A DNA stretch of 64,000 nucleotides from Ceratothoa steindachneri (lineage: Eukaryota; Arthropoda; Malacostraca; Isopoda; Cymothoidae): positions 206,588,733 to 206,652,732 of the forward strand of contig OZ018319.1 of NCBI GenBank assembly GCA_963969495.1, written 5' to 3'. The first letter of the stretch is position 1. The number at the start of each line of letters is the position of its first letter. Of this stretch, positions 1 through 11,242 are shown one piece after another. The translations under genes were made by a program, and so were the position numbers. A model generated the notes under the pieces. It saw only the letters and a list, made by a program, of their open reading frames with translations, searched no databases and had not been told where the DNA came from.

Positions 1-274
1 ACGAGTGACGCTAATGAACTAGGGGGAAAAAATAATCATCTTTAGTCAACTTTGTTGACAATATATAAACCCAAAATGGCGGCCTAGGACGAGATATTCA
101 GATTTCATTCATCCCAACAGAGTACTTCTTTTTATTTTATTGTTATTAATTCTGATTTGTGAGTAGCACTGTCGACAATAATTGGGATAAAGGATTCGGA
201 ACGATCCTATAGTCCATTTCTTTGTCTCAATCAGATAATCCACATTTGGAGCTATATTCCTTGCCCTCTCATTT

Positions 275-283
275 CGCGCGCGC

Positions 284-326
<43 letters not shown>

Positions 327-332
327 CGTGCG
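275..332. repeat. (CG)n/(TG)n microsatellite
   Basis: About 12 bases of alternating CG pass into roughly 40 bases of alternating TG, then a few CGTG units. Alternating purine-pyrimidine runs like this can adopt Z-DNA. It lies in otherwise featureless sequence. Confidence 0.95.
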
Positions 333-2087
333 ATTGTGTATGTACGGAGGCAGAAAGCAATATGCAGGTCAGGCGCAAGTCATCAGGCGCACATTGTGGC
401 TGTTCTACCATCTCATAATAGCCCCTGATTTCACGTGAATGTTGCCAATCAGCGAGCTCCAATTTAATCAAGTTGGCGCGCCCGCATCACAATCCTTCTG
501 ATTAAACTCCGGCCACTTGATTGCTCATCAGCAGATATTGTACTGGACCGAGAGAAGGCAGCGGGGGGGGGGGAGGTAGGTGTGGGGTAGTCGAGAGGAA
601 GAAGAAGAAGAATTTACTAGTGGGAGGGGTGTGGAAAAGGGGAAGGGTGCATAAAAGGGCGGTGGGGAGAAAGAAATGAGTAACACGAAGGGTGTCCTAA
701 CGAAGTGGCAGAACCACGCGGAAAGTGGGCAATAACAGAGGAGCGAATCACGAGTTTCAAAAAGAGGCCAAGATGGATAGAAGAGGAAGGACAAGATTAG
801 GCGGAAGATGGAAAGACTATTTAATATCCATCCGTTTTAGGGTCCATTTACCTGAATATTATCATTATATTTATTATTATACGAGAATATGTGGAGAACA
901 TAGACCAAAGGTGTGTACATAATCGAATGACCATTGAAATTACTTCAATGAGGTGTTTGATATTGTTCACTTCGGCATATAATTATTTTTTTTAGCAAAT
1001 AAGCAGGCACGAGGTTGTAAATTTAGGTGGACGAAAATTAAGGGGGGCAGTAAAGGCTTAAAATCGGGCCATGGTGTGAAGAGAATTTTAACAGAAAGTT
1101 TTAAAATGGCAAAATTGACTGGTGTAGTCTCGTAATGCATCAAGAGTGTTGGTATGAGGGGAGATTCTTCGTATAAAAGAGGGGAATCGCTTAAAGAAAC
1201 AACCCCCCCCCTTCCCCGGAAATACTCGTTAAGTTACCAGGTTCTTTAATTTTGAGACTTGATTTGATTTTCGTAAGTGCCCCAATAGGTATTAAGATAC
1301 CCCATGCAACCCCCCCGTCTCTTAGACATCATCTCTCTGTGACAATTGGTTATTAATCCCCGGTCGCTTCAGTTCCCCCTCTCCTATTTATCCTCCATTT
1401 TGATGTTCTTTAGTAGAAAGATTTTCTAGTCTGTCATTGTCTCGAAATTTTACTTTCATTATTTTTATCCCTACATTTGTTTTCTTCTCTCAGTCTTTCC
1501 CCACTGAGAGGTATGCTACCTTTGATTAAGGGAGTTAGGTAGTTTCTTTAGTAGCAGTGATGCACATCAGCCTCACTCTGTGGAGAAGAGGTTAATAAGG
1601 ACGACGATGAATATTGGAAATTTTATTTCTACTGGTACCAGTGGCCTATTAATTATCAATCACCATTTTATCACGAGTATATAAGAGATTAATTAACAAA
1701 TAATTTAGATTAATTGAGATTTTATTTACGGGGTAAAAGAAAAGAAATTGGTTTTATAGAACGAAGGAAGTTTTAAGCGAATGGAATTGAAAGAGGGGAA
1801 GAAAAGGTTGGAAGACCAATCGACAAATTTATGAAGAATAGCCCAAAAGACAAAAGGTTTGCAACTAATTATCTCACCCTGCTTGGTGGATCAGGGCGGT
1901 GAATTTCAGAACCATCAATGAAATAACGCACAAACAAAGTAAAGAATGTAAGACTAGTCTTAACGCTCAATCATGTATCCTCAAGAGAGGTAAAGAGTGT
2001 AAGTTGGATCAGAACCGTCTTGCCTCTAAAAGAACCTCCGGTTTCTTGTCTCATTTGCTCATTCACTTCCAATTTTCTCTTTCTCTT

Positions 2088-2091
<4 letters not shown>

Positions 2092-2149
<58 letters not shown>

Positions 2150-2152
2150 TAT
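2092..2152. repeat. (TA)n microsatellite
   Basis: About 60 bp of nearly pure TA repeat, with one ACACA interruption near the right end. Confidence 0.97.
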
Positions 2153-2503
2153 CCTCTTTTCTCTCTTTTTGCTTGTATAAATGAATGAAATTTCCATATG
2201 AAGAAAGAAGAAAGAAATAGTAGTAACTTTTTACCTCGGTCTAGAAGGTTCTAGAAGAGAGAAGAGTAAGAAAGATGGCTAAATAGAAATAATAAAAATA
2301 CCGAAAATGAGGATGAGATGCTATAAATGCTCAGGAACATCATAATTTTGATCGAGTTATTTAAACAGATCAAAACAAACGAGGGCATCTCAGCAAATTA
2401 CTGACAAAATATCCGTAAAGGAACCGAAGATGTTGATCTATGTGAAAATGGACGGAAGATTCATAGCCAAATTATTCTTTAGAGGAGACTACTTGAAGCA
2501 TCA

Positions 2504-2508
<5 letters not shown>

Positions 2509-2561
<53 letters not shown>
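2509..2561. repeat. (GA)n microsatellite
   Basis: About 52 bp of uninterrupted AG dinucleotides. It is followed by some 450 bp of imperfect AG-rich sequence that produces spurious Ser/Leu/Phe-rich frames on the minus strand. Confidence 0.97.
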
Positions 2562-2565
<4 letters not shown>

Positions 2566-3284
2566 CTAATCTCCTGGCATCCCCATTCCAACCATTTGGG
2601 TGTAGGTTCTGAACGAAGCAACGAAGAAAGCGAAAGATGCAAAGAAAAACTGGAACGAAGGAAAAGTAACGGAAGAAAGGAGATAGAAGGAAAGAGCTAT
2701 GGGAAAGGAAGATGAACGAAAATATGGAAAGAATCACGAGAAAAGGCAGGAGAAAAAAGAAAGGGGAACAGCAATGAATGCTGGAGAAGAGGAAAAGGAA
2801 GAAAAAAGGGGTAGGAAAGATTGAACAGTTCAAAAACAGACGAGTGAAGGATGCAAAGATTACAGGAAGGAAAAGTAACGAGAAATAAGGAAAGATGACT
2901 GAGAAATAAGAACGGCTGAATTAAAAAGGAGGAACGAGTAAAGGGAAAATAGAGAAATAGAACAGGAAAATAAGAAGAAGGAATGAAAAAGGAGGAAAGA
3001 GAAAGAAGTAAGATAGAGGAAAAAGAAAGTATCAGAGGATTTCAGACTAGCATTAGAGTTCAACCTTTGGATGAACTCTTATGTTGGCTTTCAGGAATTT
3101 AGAGGAGGGGGGGAGGGAGAAAATAAAGGTAGGAGTGGCTACAATTACTCTTATACTCTTACAACGGATAACGATGATACAATTGTATGAATTATTAACT
3201 GATATCATAAACTCGCACCCTGCAACTTTTTTTTTTGTTTACCTTCCTCTCATTTATTTTTTTTTATAAGTAGATCGTGATTTC

Positions 3285-3665
3285 TGGTATCGGAGTGTCT
3301 GATCCTTCCTAGTAATTAAACATGTGTTTATCCAATCCATTTTTGAAAACGTCAACAGAGGGACTTTTTAATACAATCGAAAGGGGAGAATTCCATTCGG
3401 TGGCAATCTTATATCTAATGAAATTTGCTACTATTGTTCACCCGAATTGTTTTATCTTAAGTTTAAATCCATTAGTTCTGTTATTACACAAAATTAATAT
3501 TGTCGTACCATTTGATAAAATATAATCTTACATAGTTAAAATAATTCTCCATACAGCATCCAATCCTCCAGAGAAAGCAAGTTCAGTGCCTTAAGTCTAT
3601 CTTGGTAGGTTAAGCTACAAAGCTCAGGAATAAGTTTAGTCGCAAGATGCTACACTTATCGACGT
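3285..3665 (-). pseudogene. CR1-like LINE, 3' end fragment
   Basis: Read on the minus strand, the segment gives the C-terminal tail typical of CR1/L2-type ORF2, in several frames: an 'LIPELCSLTYQDRLKALNLLSLE'-like stretch (about 3560-3635), then a region resembling 'LPPNGILPF' and a final 'FKNGLDK'-like block. The same tail is much better preserved in the CR1 element at 57.6-58.1 kb. Stops and frame changes show it is a 5'-truncated relic. Class assignment is firm, exact family is not. Confidence 0.6.
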
Positions 3666-3915
3666 CCCTTCTCACAGAGGGAGGGCGGAGTTGGGAAGAT
3701 AGCTCGAGCTGTGATCGAACTTAAAAAATAGAATTGATGATGATGATGAACAAGTTGAGAAATAAGTAGTAGATTTAATAGAGGTGAAGAGTCTTTGTTT
3801 CTTGCCCTGGTGCGTAGGGCATCACTTGCGTTCTTCTTTTTGTTCTTTCATGTTGCCACTGGGGCTAGGTTGATCGTTTTACCGATCTAGAAGTTTCCAT
3901 TTTTTTGTCTTTGCT

Positions 3916-4022
<107 letters not shown>

Positions 4023-4039
4023 ACAAAATGCTGAGCGCT

Positions 4040-4182
4040 CGATCTTATTCGATCATCTTCGGAGCGTCTTTAGGTATTCTTTCCTCCTTTACCGATGAAG
4101 TATTGGGAGTCAGAATCAGGCTGAATGAAATAAAGGAGGAAAGAATACCTAAAGACGCTCTGAAGATGATCGAATAAGATCG
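4040..4182. repeat. Foldback hairpin, 52-bp arms
   Basis: The left arm (4040-4091) and right arm (4131-4182) are reverse complements over 52 bp with a single mismatch, separated by a 39-bp loop. The near-perfect arms imply a recent origin or gene conversion. A miniature foldback transposon is more likely than a microRNA precursor, given the arm length and the adjoining (TA)n arrays. Confidence 0.9.
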
Positions 4183-4345
4183 ACAGATCAGCAATTTAGT
4201 TTGGTTTTTACCAAACCCATACATTTATAGAGAGATGAATACAGAAAAAGTGATCTAACAACTACAAGATAGAATAAAAAAAGATAGTTAGAAGAAGAGA
4301 AAGTTGGCAAAGCAAATTGATCAAGGCAAAATAGACCATGGTCTT

Positions 4346-4349
<4 letters not shown>

Positions 4350-4425
<76 letters not shown>
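4350..4425. repeat. (AT)n microsatellite
   Basis: About 75 bp of pure AT repeat. Only 46 bp separate it from the next array; that gap contains the motif GGGTTAATTTTC (4455-4466), which recurs beside other (TA)n arrays in this window. Confidence 0.97.
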
Positions 4426-4428
<3 letters not shown>

Positions 4429-4467
4429 GAAAAAACATTTTTTCATTTTCTTGTGGGTTAATTTTCA

Positions 4468-4471
<4 letters not shown>

Positions 4472-4542
<71 letters not shown>
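4472..4542. repeat. (TA)n microsatellite, target of a solo LTR
   Basis: About 71 bp of TA repeat ends exactly where the solo LTR begins at 4543. The array continues for about 15 bp after the LTR (6006-6020), so the LTR interrupts it. Confidence 0.95.
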
Positions 4543-4545
<3 letters not shown>

Positions 4546-6005
4546 CGTAGAATGACTCCCGACGATACCATATATTACACTATTCGTTGAGGGAACTTCC
4601 TTAATTATCTTTAGAGTGCGTTTACTGTCTGGCGGCCGATATTATGTATCTTCAAAATGCTTAAGAAGTGGAACTGAGCTCAAGGATAATAATATTGCTA
4701 TCATTAATAAAATAGAGTTTTATTAATAATAACTATAAACAATACACAAAAACGGAAAATATTGACATAAACAGAATGGAAAGGGTCGTGGAGACTCGGG
4801 CTAATCCAAGGATTTAAGGGATTAAAAAAAAGGTAAAACAAATATAGAGTTAAAGAGATGGGATGGTTCGATAAACAATTAAAGCACAGGATAGAATTGA
4901 CAAAAGGGATCAATACTCAAAGGTGAAGTTTGGCTTACGTAACTTTTGGCACTAGCCGTGCAGTGGAAGGTACTTGAAGGAATATTCGGTCCGCTGGCGA
5001 GTTCCAGCCGAAGGGGGGGATAAAAGGATCCTGACGAGGCGTCTTGGAAAGGAGAACCGTTACTCGACGAACGGCTTGAAGAACAATGGCTGTTCTACTT
5101 TGTTCTCTTCTGAACAAAGGGGGGAATGAGAACCGTCTCTTGTCTACGGGCTCAAGAACAATGGCTGTTCTAATGTTGTTCTCCTTGAACAACAGGAGGG
5201 GTGAGAACCGTTTCTTGGCGAAGGGCTCCAAACGAACAATGGCTGTTCTAGGTTGTTCTCTTCTGAACAAAGGGGGGGGGATGAGAACCGTCTCTTGTCT
5301 ACGGGCTCAAGAACAATGGCTGTTCTAATGTTGTTCTCCTCTGAACAACAGGGGGGGGGGTGAGAACCGTTTCTTGGCGAAGGGCTCAAAACGAACAATG
5401 GCTGTTCTAATGCTGTTCTCCTTGAACAACAGGGAGGGGGATGAGAACCGTTTCTTGGCGAAGGGCTCAAAACGAACAATGGCTGTTCTAATGTTGTTCT
5501 CCCTTGAACAACAGGGGGGGGGGAAGCCTTGGGACTTGGCGTCGGAAAGGCTCGAACCTTTGGCACTCAAGGAATATTGTCCTCCTTCTGGACAAGTGAT
5601 GGTGAATCTCGAGGTCGAGGTCCCTTGGCGCACAAAGGGAGAGAGGGTCGTGGTGATGTTTCGCGACGAAAATCTGGATCTCCAATCTGATCTTAGTGGT
5701 AAAGTTTCCATATAAATAGCCAGGACATCTCCTTGGCGTGGGGGAAAATGGAGTGAAAGCTTGGAGGGAACGCACAGCCGGGCCGGAAACAATGCCTTAT
5801 CTGTTCATAAGCCTAACTCGATCTGGCGAGGTCGGCGTATGGGGGCGAACGGGGGGACGATAACCTCCTTGTTTAAACATTGGCATCCGGTAGCTGAGAT
5901 AAGACTCCAAGCCTTGAATCGAAGATGCACGTGGGCAGCATCGTGGTTTTAAATAATACGGGGTAGGAGTTGAAATTAAACGCAGCTTTAACACGTTCTA
6001 TCACA
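4543..6005 (-). mobile_element. Solo LTR A of the Gmr1-like element
   Basis: A 1463-bp copy of the same LTR that bounds the full element at 9897-17906. On the plus strand it starts TGTCGTAGAATG and ends TTCTATCACA, so it has TG...CA termini in either direction. It sits in the minus-strand orientation of the full copy. The flanks are TATAT on both sides, consistent with a 5-bp target duplication inside (TA)n. No internal region is present, so it is a solo LTR left by LTR-LTR recombination. An AATAAA polyadenylation signal lies near its 3' end in element orientation, and ATAAATAG-type TATA sequence lies near 5710-5720. Confidence 0.9.
5080..5520. repeat. Tandem repeat inside solo LTR A (6 units)
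   Basis: Six head-to-tail units of 75-84 bp begin at about 5080, 5155, 5234, 5309, 5393 and 5475. Each contains the palindrome AGAACAATGGCTGTTCT followed by a second inverted repeat, GTTGTTC ... GAACAAC, then a G-run and GAGAACCG. The several long open frames over this array come from the repeat and are not genes. Confidence 0.93.
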
Positions 6006-6618
6006 TATATATATATATATTTCCTCCGTGGTGGCTTTCGAGCCTTTCAATTATGTTTTTTCCTTATGTTTGTTTTCCTTTATTAATTATCTTTAAATAT
6101 TTCCTAGGAATTTCGCCTGTTTTATTTTATCCTTACTATTCTTTATACTTATTTTATTTGGGCCTTTTGCCTCTTTTTATTAATAACTTGATGTGTCTTT
6201 CTTGGTTGTTAATTGTCTTCTTCGTGTGTATAATTGTAGTTTGTGTTTGTGTTTTCTCTTTATTGTTCTTTTTGCCTCATTTTTTAATGATTTAGTTTTA
6301 TTCTTAATTAATTTAGGTATTTTGCCTCTTTTTATTAGATTGTTCGTGATTATTATTTATTTTTAATTTCCAAACTAAGAATTGAGCACTTTACCTCCTT
6401 TTGTTTTATTTTGATGGGCTTTCACCTCTTTTAACTTCTCGTTGTTTAATTTGATCAGTCTACAGATGAAGTATCGATGTTGGTTTATTTTTTTCTTGTT
6501 TTAGGTAAATTGCTAAATTGCTGGATGTCAATGTTATCTTCCATGGCTGGCAGTATTTCCTCTTCTATTTTTTGCCAAGTTTTTCTCCCTAGTCTTTGGA
6601 GGTGCATATTCAGCGGTT

Positions 6619-6981
6619 TCAGACATGCTCTTGCGTGCTGTTCTGTTTGCGTATACGGTCCATCCTACACGCGCCAGCAAACAGCAGTGTGGTTTGGTTG
6701 TGAACTCTTTGCATTATTTTGAGAGAAATACGGATCGCTGTTTGTGTTATGACTGCAGGGTACACTAAGGTTGAGTACACCACTGCAGTGTATAGCTTTT
6801 TCTTGTTGCGCGTGCTGAGATTTCGAAACCTGTATAGCTTCCTCAGCTCTCTTTTGGTTAGGGAGCTTCTGCTCTTGTTATGGGTCCTATGACCTGTTTT
6901 GGAGATACGGATCCCCAGGACTTTTCCTTCGTCGGAGTATGGGTACAATTCGTCGTTGACAATGAGTTTTCGGCTGTTCAC
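6619..6981 (-). pseudogene. LINE copy 1 ORF2 C-terminus
   Basis: A 120-codon frame with the post-RT region of jockey/I-type elements: 'LGIRISKTGHR', then 'LRKLYRFRNLSTRNKKKLYTA' (broken here into short quotes of the same stretch) and 'VVYSTLVYPA'. The same block, in shorter pieces, occurs in LINE copy 2 near 21.5-21.8 kb and in copy 4 near 63.6-63.9 kb. This defines one family with at least three 3' ends in the window. Confidence 0.65.
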
Positions 6982-7109
6982 CGGTAGGATCAGAATCTTT
7001 TGGTGGTTTGTTTTTATTTTCCACTTTTTCTCTAATCGATTTATGTTATCGATTTCGGCCGCTGTCTCCCTTGCTTGAACTCCTGCGTTCCTATAGGAAC
7101 TAAAACGAT

Positions 7110-8160
7110 TTGTACGATATCGTCTGCCAACTGTAGATACATCACGTCGTCCCTTGTAGGAGCAGGAAGATCCACCGTGTACACGAAGTACAGCAGCAGA
7201 ATCAGCAACTACCTTGTGGAACTCCCACCTCGAGTTATAATTCGTGTCCTTTGAAGCCCTTGATCATAATTCAGGCTTTCTTTTCCATGATGTAATCGCA
7301 GAGGACCCTTTCCAGAATTGTGTTTAGCTGGAGGTTCAAGATCTTGTATTGGAGAACGCTAGGCTAAACATTGTCGAAGGCCTTCTGTATTTCCCTTCAG
7401 CTCGGCAGTGCGCAAGTTTTTCCATCAGAAGAGCAAGGGCAGTTTCTGTTACTCGTTTCTTACGGAACTCGTGCTGCTGAGGGGTGTGGGCTTCTAGCTC
7501 GGCTAACTGTTCTTGGAGCAGGTTTGTCAGGAGATTTTTGTAGACCTTAGCTACAAATTCTAGGAGAGAGATTTGTCTGTAGTACATCAGTTGATCTTGG
7601 GGTTTGTACCCTTTAGGGATAAAGATGATTTTAGCTATCTTTAGACCGTCAGGAAAATACTCAGTGTTCCTGGAAGCGTTAAAGATATTCGTAATTCCCT
7701 GTATGATCTGCTAGAGAGCGTTCACCAGGTTTTTTTGCCATGACCTCTTCCGATGTTAGTGGGCAACCGTGAACTACCATCTCCCTCTCTTCGTCGGCGT
7801 AGTGGTACGTGTGATTTCCTGGTATCATCTGATTTAGTTCCTTTATCAGATGGTTCTCAAATATCTGGGAGAATTTTTCATTGTCCTCCAGGATGATGGA
7901 AAAATTTCTCTCCAGAAGGTTCGAATTCTTTCTTCCAAAAACGCCGGCTCCTCGATGTACTCCCAGTTCTCCTTCAGTCGAGTCTTTTCTTTTTTGGTAG
8001 ACCTTTCAATTTCTTGACTTCTTGCCAGAATATAGCCGGGTTTAATCCTAAGCTCTTTACTCAGGCATCGGAGCAACAAGTTACTTTCCCTGTTTATACC
8101 CGCCCTTCTAACTTCTTTGTAAACCTCCTTGTGCACAGGAGCAATCTCCACCATTTCCTC
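7110..8160 (-). pseudogene. LINE copy 1 reverse transcriptase (broken)
   Basis: Pieces of the RT domain appear in order. A linker segment lies at 8154-7846. Fingers motifs 'YRQISLLEF' and 'TPQQHEFRKKRVTETALALL' lie within 7587-7336. A palm motif LADDIVQI with both catalytic aspartates lies at about 7110-7130. In a live element the domain copies element RNA into DNA at the target nick. Frame changes and stops between the pieces show it is dead. Confidence 0.7.
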
Positions 8161-8617
8161 AGTCTATCTAAAATGAGGAGGAGTTTTTACCCTGATTTGA
8201 GTACACACTCGCGGTCTGCTTCGATGATGGCTGCAGTAATTCGTTCCAGCTCCTCACCAATCTCCTCCAGTGTTGCTTCGCTTAGATTGGCTGGGACGGG
8301 TTGGCTAAGTAACTGTCTATAACATTCATAATTGTCTGCAGCGTAGCTCTTTCGGTGAGTGACTGGGATTTGGATTGATGCGAGTGAGATGCTAGTGAAG
8401 ATCGCTATGTGGTCATTGGGTATTGTGGGCCAGGCTGACCAGGCTCGTAATGGTAATTGAATGGGGAGTCGTTGCTTGTCATGATTATGTGAGGTTTATT
8501 TGTGGATCTGTGAGAGATATAGCTCGGGAAGTCCTGGCCTATCCTTTGAATTTTCCTCCTCTCTATAATCATATCCAAGTTCCGACCTCTTAGGTTCGTG
8601 TTACCATAGCAAGCCTG

Positions 8618-8956
8618 TCAGGATCTGACATTGAGATCAACCCCTAAGAATGACATTCTGCGGTGCCCAAACAAGGTGTAAAAGTTGTTAATGGGCTGAT
8701 AAAATCGACAAAGTGGTTGATACGCTAATGTTTCCACGTGGGGACCCACCAGAGTAGGAGGTTCCGCTGCTACGAAGGACTTGTCAAGCTCTGGCAAGTG
8801 CGGGAACGAGATATTTCCTCTGGTAGTTATCAGAGCACCATCAAACCTTTCTTGGGAATGAATCTTTGTGATCACCTTATAGCTCGGTTTCTTTATTTGG
8901 CTTGATGTAGTGTCGATACCGTGCTCCGTTATCAGGATAATGTCGGGGGCTAGCAC
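8618..8956 (-). pseudogene. LINE copy 1 APE-type endonuclease fragment
   Basis: A 112-codon frame begins with 'APDIILITEHGI', the first conserved block of AP-endonuclease-like domains, continues with 'HSQERFDGALITTRGNI' and ends 'FLGVDLNVRS', where related elements have GDLNAR. The same blocks occur in LINE copy 2 at 25.0-25.15 kb and 23.33-23.57 kb. The domain nicks target DNA in target-primed reverse transcription. It is only a fragment. Confidence 0.65.
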
Positions 8957-9580
8957 ACGGAATATATTTCCATACCCCTTTGCCTACCTCTCCCATGCAT
9001 TGTCAAGATTCTCATTCTGTTGCTCACGTTCTACATGTTCTTTCTTGATTAGTTCTTCTTGTTTGTTGGTCATTTCCTGCCGTTTTTCTTAATTTTGGAT
9101 CTGGCGTTGGAAATCTGCTCACAGGTATGCGCATATACTTTTACGTTGCGGTTGTACAAAGCTTCCTTTACCGTATCCACCTTTTCTGGGGCATCGTATT
9201 CCCCCTTGTATATTTTGTTTTTTATTCCTTGCTAGATTTTACCGAGATCCAATCCTCGGAGAATGAGGCCTGCTCAGATGCGTAAATGCTGAGATTAATC
9301 TCAACAGCATCGAGTATTTTTGTGGCCCTTTTCCTTTTTGGCAGCATCCGTTGGTCTGGGCTAATTTTAAGGCCGAGGTGTCAGAGGAGTCCGATGATTC
9401 CGTACTTGTGGTTTCTGTCACCATCTTTCATTCCTTCTTCGTCTTGTTTGCTCTTGCCTTCCTGGCTGTTGTCTATCTTTCTTTGCTTGCTTCCTGTCTT
9501 GGATCTGGTCTCTTGGTTGTGTTTGCATTTTTAACTTCGTTTCTCGTCTCTATTGGTTGCGAGGTGAGCGCCATCTGGAG

Positions 9581-9749
9581 TTACAGGACGTCTCCTGAGG
9601 GTGGACCGTCCGGGAACCACATTTCGCTTATCACGTTATTTGCCAACATCTGATTTAACTTCTTAGCGAAGGTTCCAGGCTGTGACAGGTTTCTTACATA
9701 TGCGTAAAGGATACATGTCAATATCTTCATAGAAATTTTAATTTCTATT
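9581..9749 (-). pseudogene. LINE copy 1 ORF1, C-terminal piece
   Basis: Encodes 'GTFAKKLNQMLANNVISEMWFP' in pieces, matching the pattern 'DTFREVVNGLMKKDGFNKQIWFP' seen in LINE copy 3 at 47.7-47.8 kb. Reading across the CTATT duplication joins this piece to the zinc-knuckle ORF1 segment at 19353-19560. That shows both belong to one LINE interrupted by the LTR insertion. Confidence 0.7.
9745..9749. other. Target site duplication CTATT (left)
   Basis: CTATT immediately precedes the TG start of the outer solo LTR at 9750. The same five bases follow its CA end at 19348-19352. Confidence 0.85.
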
Positions 9750-9896
9750 TGTAGGGGAATAATCACTCCCCCCCCCCCCCCTCCCGTTCACTCTTGGTGC
9801 AGTCACAAGGTGGTTACCGCAAAGACATCCGTCGAAGGCATCGGCGGGTTCAGTGCTTAACCGCAGTATGGTACAACTTGGTGCCATAAAAGACCC
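9750..9896 (+). mobile_element. Outer solo LTR, left piece
   Basis: Starts TGTAGGGGAATAATCAC right after CTATT. It continues, once the inner element and one GACCC copy are removed, at 17912. The whole LTR is about 1583 bp and lies in plus orientation. This piece includes a run of C near 9768-9781. The last five bases, GACCC, are the duplicated target of the inner element. Confidence 0.8.
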
Positions 9897-11242
9897 TGTC
9901 GTAGAATGGACTCTTGACGATATACCATATATAACTATTCGTTGAGAGAACTTCGTTAATTATCTTTAAGAGTGCGTTAATGTCTGGCGGGCCGATATTT
10001 TGTATCTTCGATATGCTTAAGAAGTGGAACTGAGCTCAAAGATAATAATATTGCTATCATTAAAAAAAAAGAGTTTTATTAATAATAACTATCAACAAAC
10101 ACAAGACGGACAATATTGACATAAACAGAGAATGGAAAGGGTCGTGGGGGCACAGGCTAATCCAAGGATTAAAGGATTGAAATGGATAAAACAAATATAG
10201 ATTTAAAGAGATGGGATGGTTCGCTAAACCATTTAAAGAACAGGATAGAATTGACAAAAGGGTTAAGTACTCAAAGGGGACGTTTGGCTTACGTAACTTT
10301 ATACGAGTGGTGCAGTGAAAGGCGACGTGAAGGAATTTTCGGTCCGCTGGCGAGTTCCAGCCGAAGGGGGGGGGAATAAAAGGATCCTGACGTGGCGTCT
10401 TGAGAATGAAAACCGTGTCTCGACGAACGGCTTGAAGAACAATGGCTGTTCTACGTTGTTCTCTTCCGAACAACAGGGGGGAAGGTGAGAACCGTCTCTT
10501 GTCTACGGGCTCAAGAACAATGGCTGTTCTAATGTTGTTCTCTTCTTGAACAACAAGGGGGAAGGGTGAGAACCGTTTCTTGGCGAACGGATTCAAAAGA
10601 ACAATAGCTGTTCTACGTTGTTCTCCTCTGAACAACAGGGGGGGTGGGGTGAGAACCGTCTCTTGTCTACGGGCTCAAGAACAATGGTTGTTGTAATGTT
10701 GTTCTACTCTGAACAACAAGGGGGAAGGGTGAAAACCGTTTCTTGGCGAAGGCTTAAAAGAACAATGGCTGTTCTAACGTTGTTCTCTATCTGAACAACG
10801 AGGGGGAAGCCTTGAGGACTTGGCGTCACGAAAGGCTCGAACCTTTGGCACTCAAGGGATATTGTCCTCCTTCTAGATAAGTGATGGTGAATCTCGAGGT
10901 CGAGGTCCCTTGGCGCACAAAGTGAGAGAGGGTCGTGGTGATGTTTCTCGACGAAAATCTGGATCTCCAATCTGATCTTAGTCGAGACACTCCCTTGGCG
11001 TGGGAGACAATGGACTGGGAACTTCGAGGGAATGCACAGCCGAGGCTGGGAACAATGCCTTATCTGCCCATAAGCCTAACTCAATCTGGCGAGGTCGGCG
11101 TATGGGGGCGAACGGGGGGACGATAACCTCCTTGTTTAAGAATTGACAAGCTTCGAAACGAAGATGCACGTGGGCCCATCGTGGTTTTAAATAATATGTG
11201 ATAGGAGTTGAAACTAACGCTGTCTCAACCCGTTCTATCACA
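9897..11242 (-). repeat. 3' LTR of the Gmr1-like element
   Basis: 1346 bp, bounded by TGTCGTAG and TATCACA on the plus strand. It carries five tandem 75-84-bp units (about 10434-10806). Relative to the 5' LTR it lacks about 23 bp near 10980 (the segment with TCTAAATAG) and about 30 bp near 11145. These LTRs should have been identical at insertion, so the element is not brand new. It contains an AATAAA signal in element orientation near 10075. Confidence 0.92.

Larger units (their letters stand above)
1..3280. other. Non-coding, low-complexity region
   Basis: I see no gene or recognisable transposon protein here. The stretch holds a (CG)n/(TG)n tract, a (TA)n array, a (GA)n tract and an AG-rich belt at about 2600-3020. 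The short open frames in it are made of simple-repeat codons and have no family resemblance. Confidence 0.6.
6006..9749 (-). mobile_element. Jockey-type LINE copy 1, 3' portion
   Basis: A minus-strand non-LTR retrotransposon. In transcription order it holds the ORF1 tail (9749-9581), endonuclease pieces, reverse transcriptase pieces, the ORF2 C-terminus and a 3' UTR reaching about 6021, next to (TA)n. The 5' portion of the same copy lies at 19353-20640, displaced by later insertions. The reading frames are broken many times, so it is inactive. The family was judged from CCHC-bearing ORF1, APE-type endonuclease and an ISLLE-type RT motif; jockey versus I clade is not resolved. Confidence 0.8.

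Noticed and set aside
4040..4182. microRNA precursor
   Set aside because: The arms are too long and too perfect, and it sits between (TA)n arrays. A foldback repeat is more likely without small RNA data.
4304..4555. Ile/Tyr-rich open frames over (TA)n arrays (also at 30.1-30.3, 42.6-42.8, 54.6-54.8, 55.6-55.8 and 56.15-56.37 kb)
   Set aside because: They are translations of the dinucleotide repeat on either strand, with no other protein content.
5080..5520. CRISPR-like array
   Set aside because: The units are direct tandem repeats with no unique spacers, lie in an LTR, and the genome is eukaryotic.
5080..5520. AGAACA...TGTTCT as a steroid receptor response element
   Set aside because: The half-sites are spaced by 5 bases, not the 3 required. 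The palindrome is better described as part of the tandem unit.
5144..5792. Long minus-strand frames (140-200 aa) over LTR tandem arrays here and at 10.06-10.64, 17.3-17.9 and 42.2-42.7 kb
   Set aside because: They read through the tandem repeat because the unit length is often near a multiple of three. The predicted peptide changes frame between copies and lies in the non-coding LTR.
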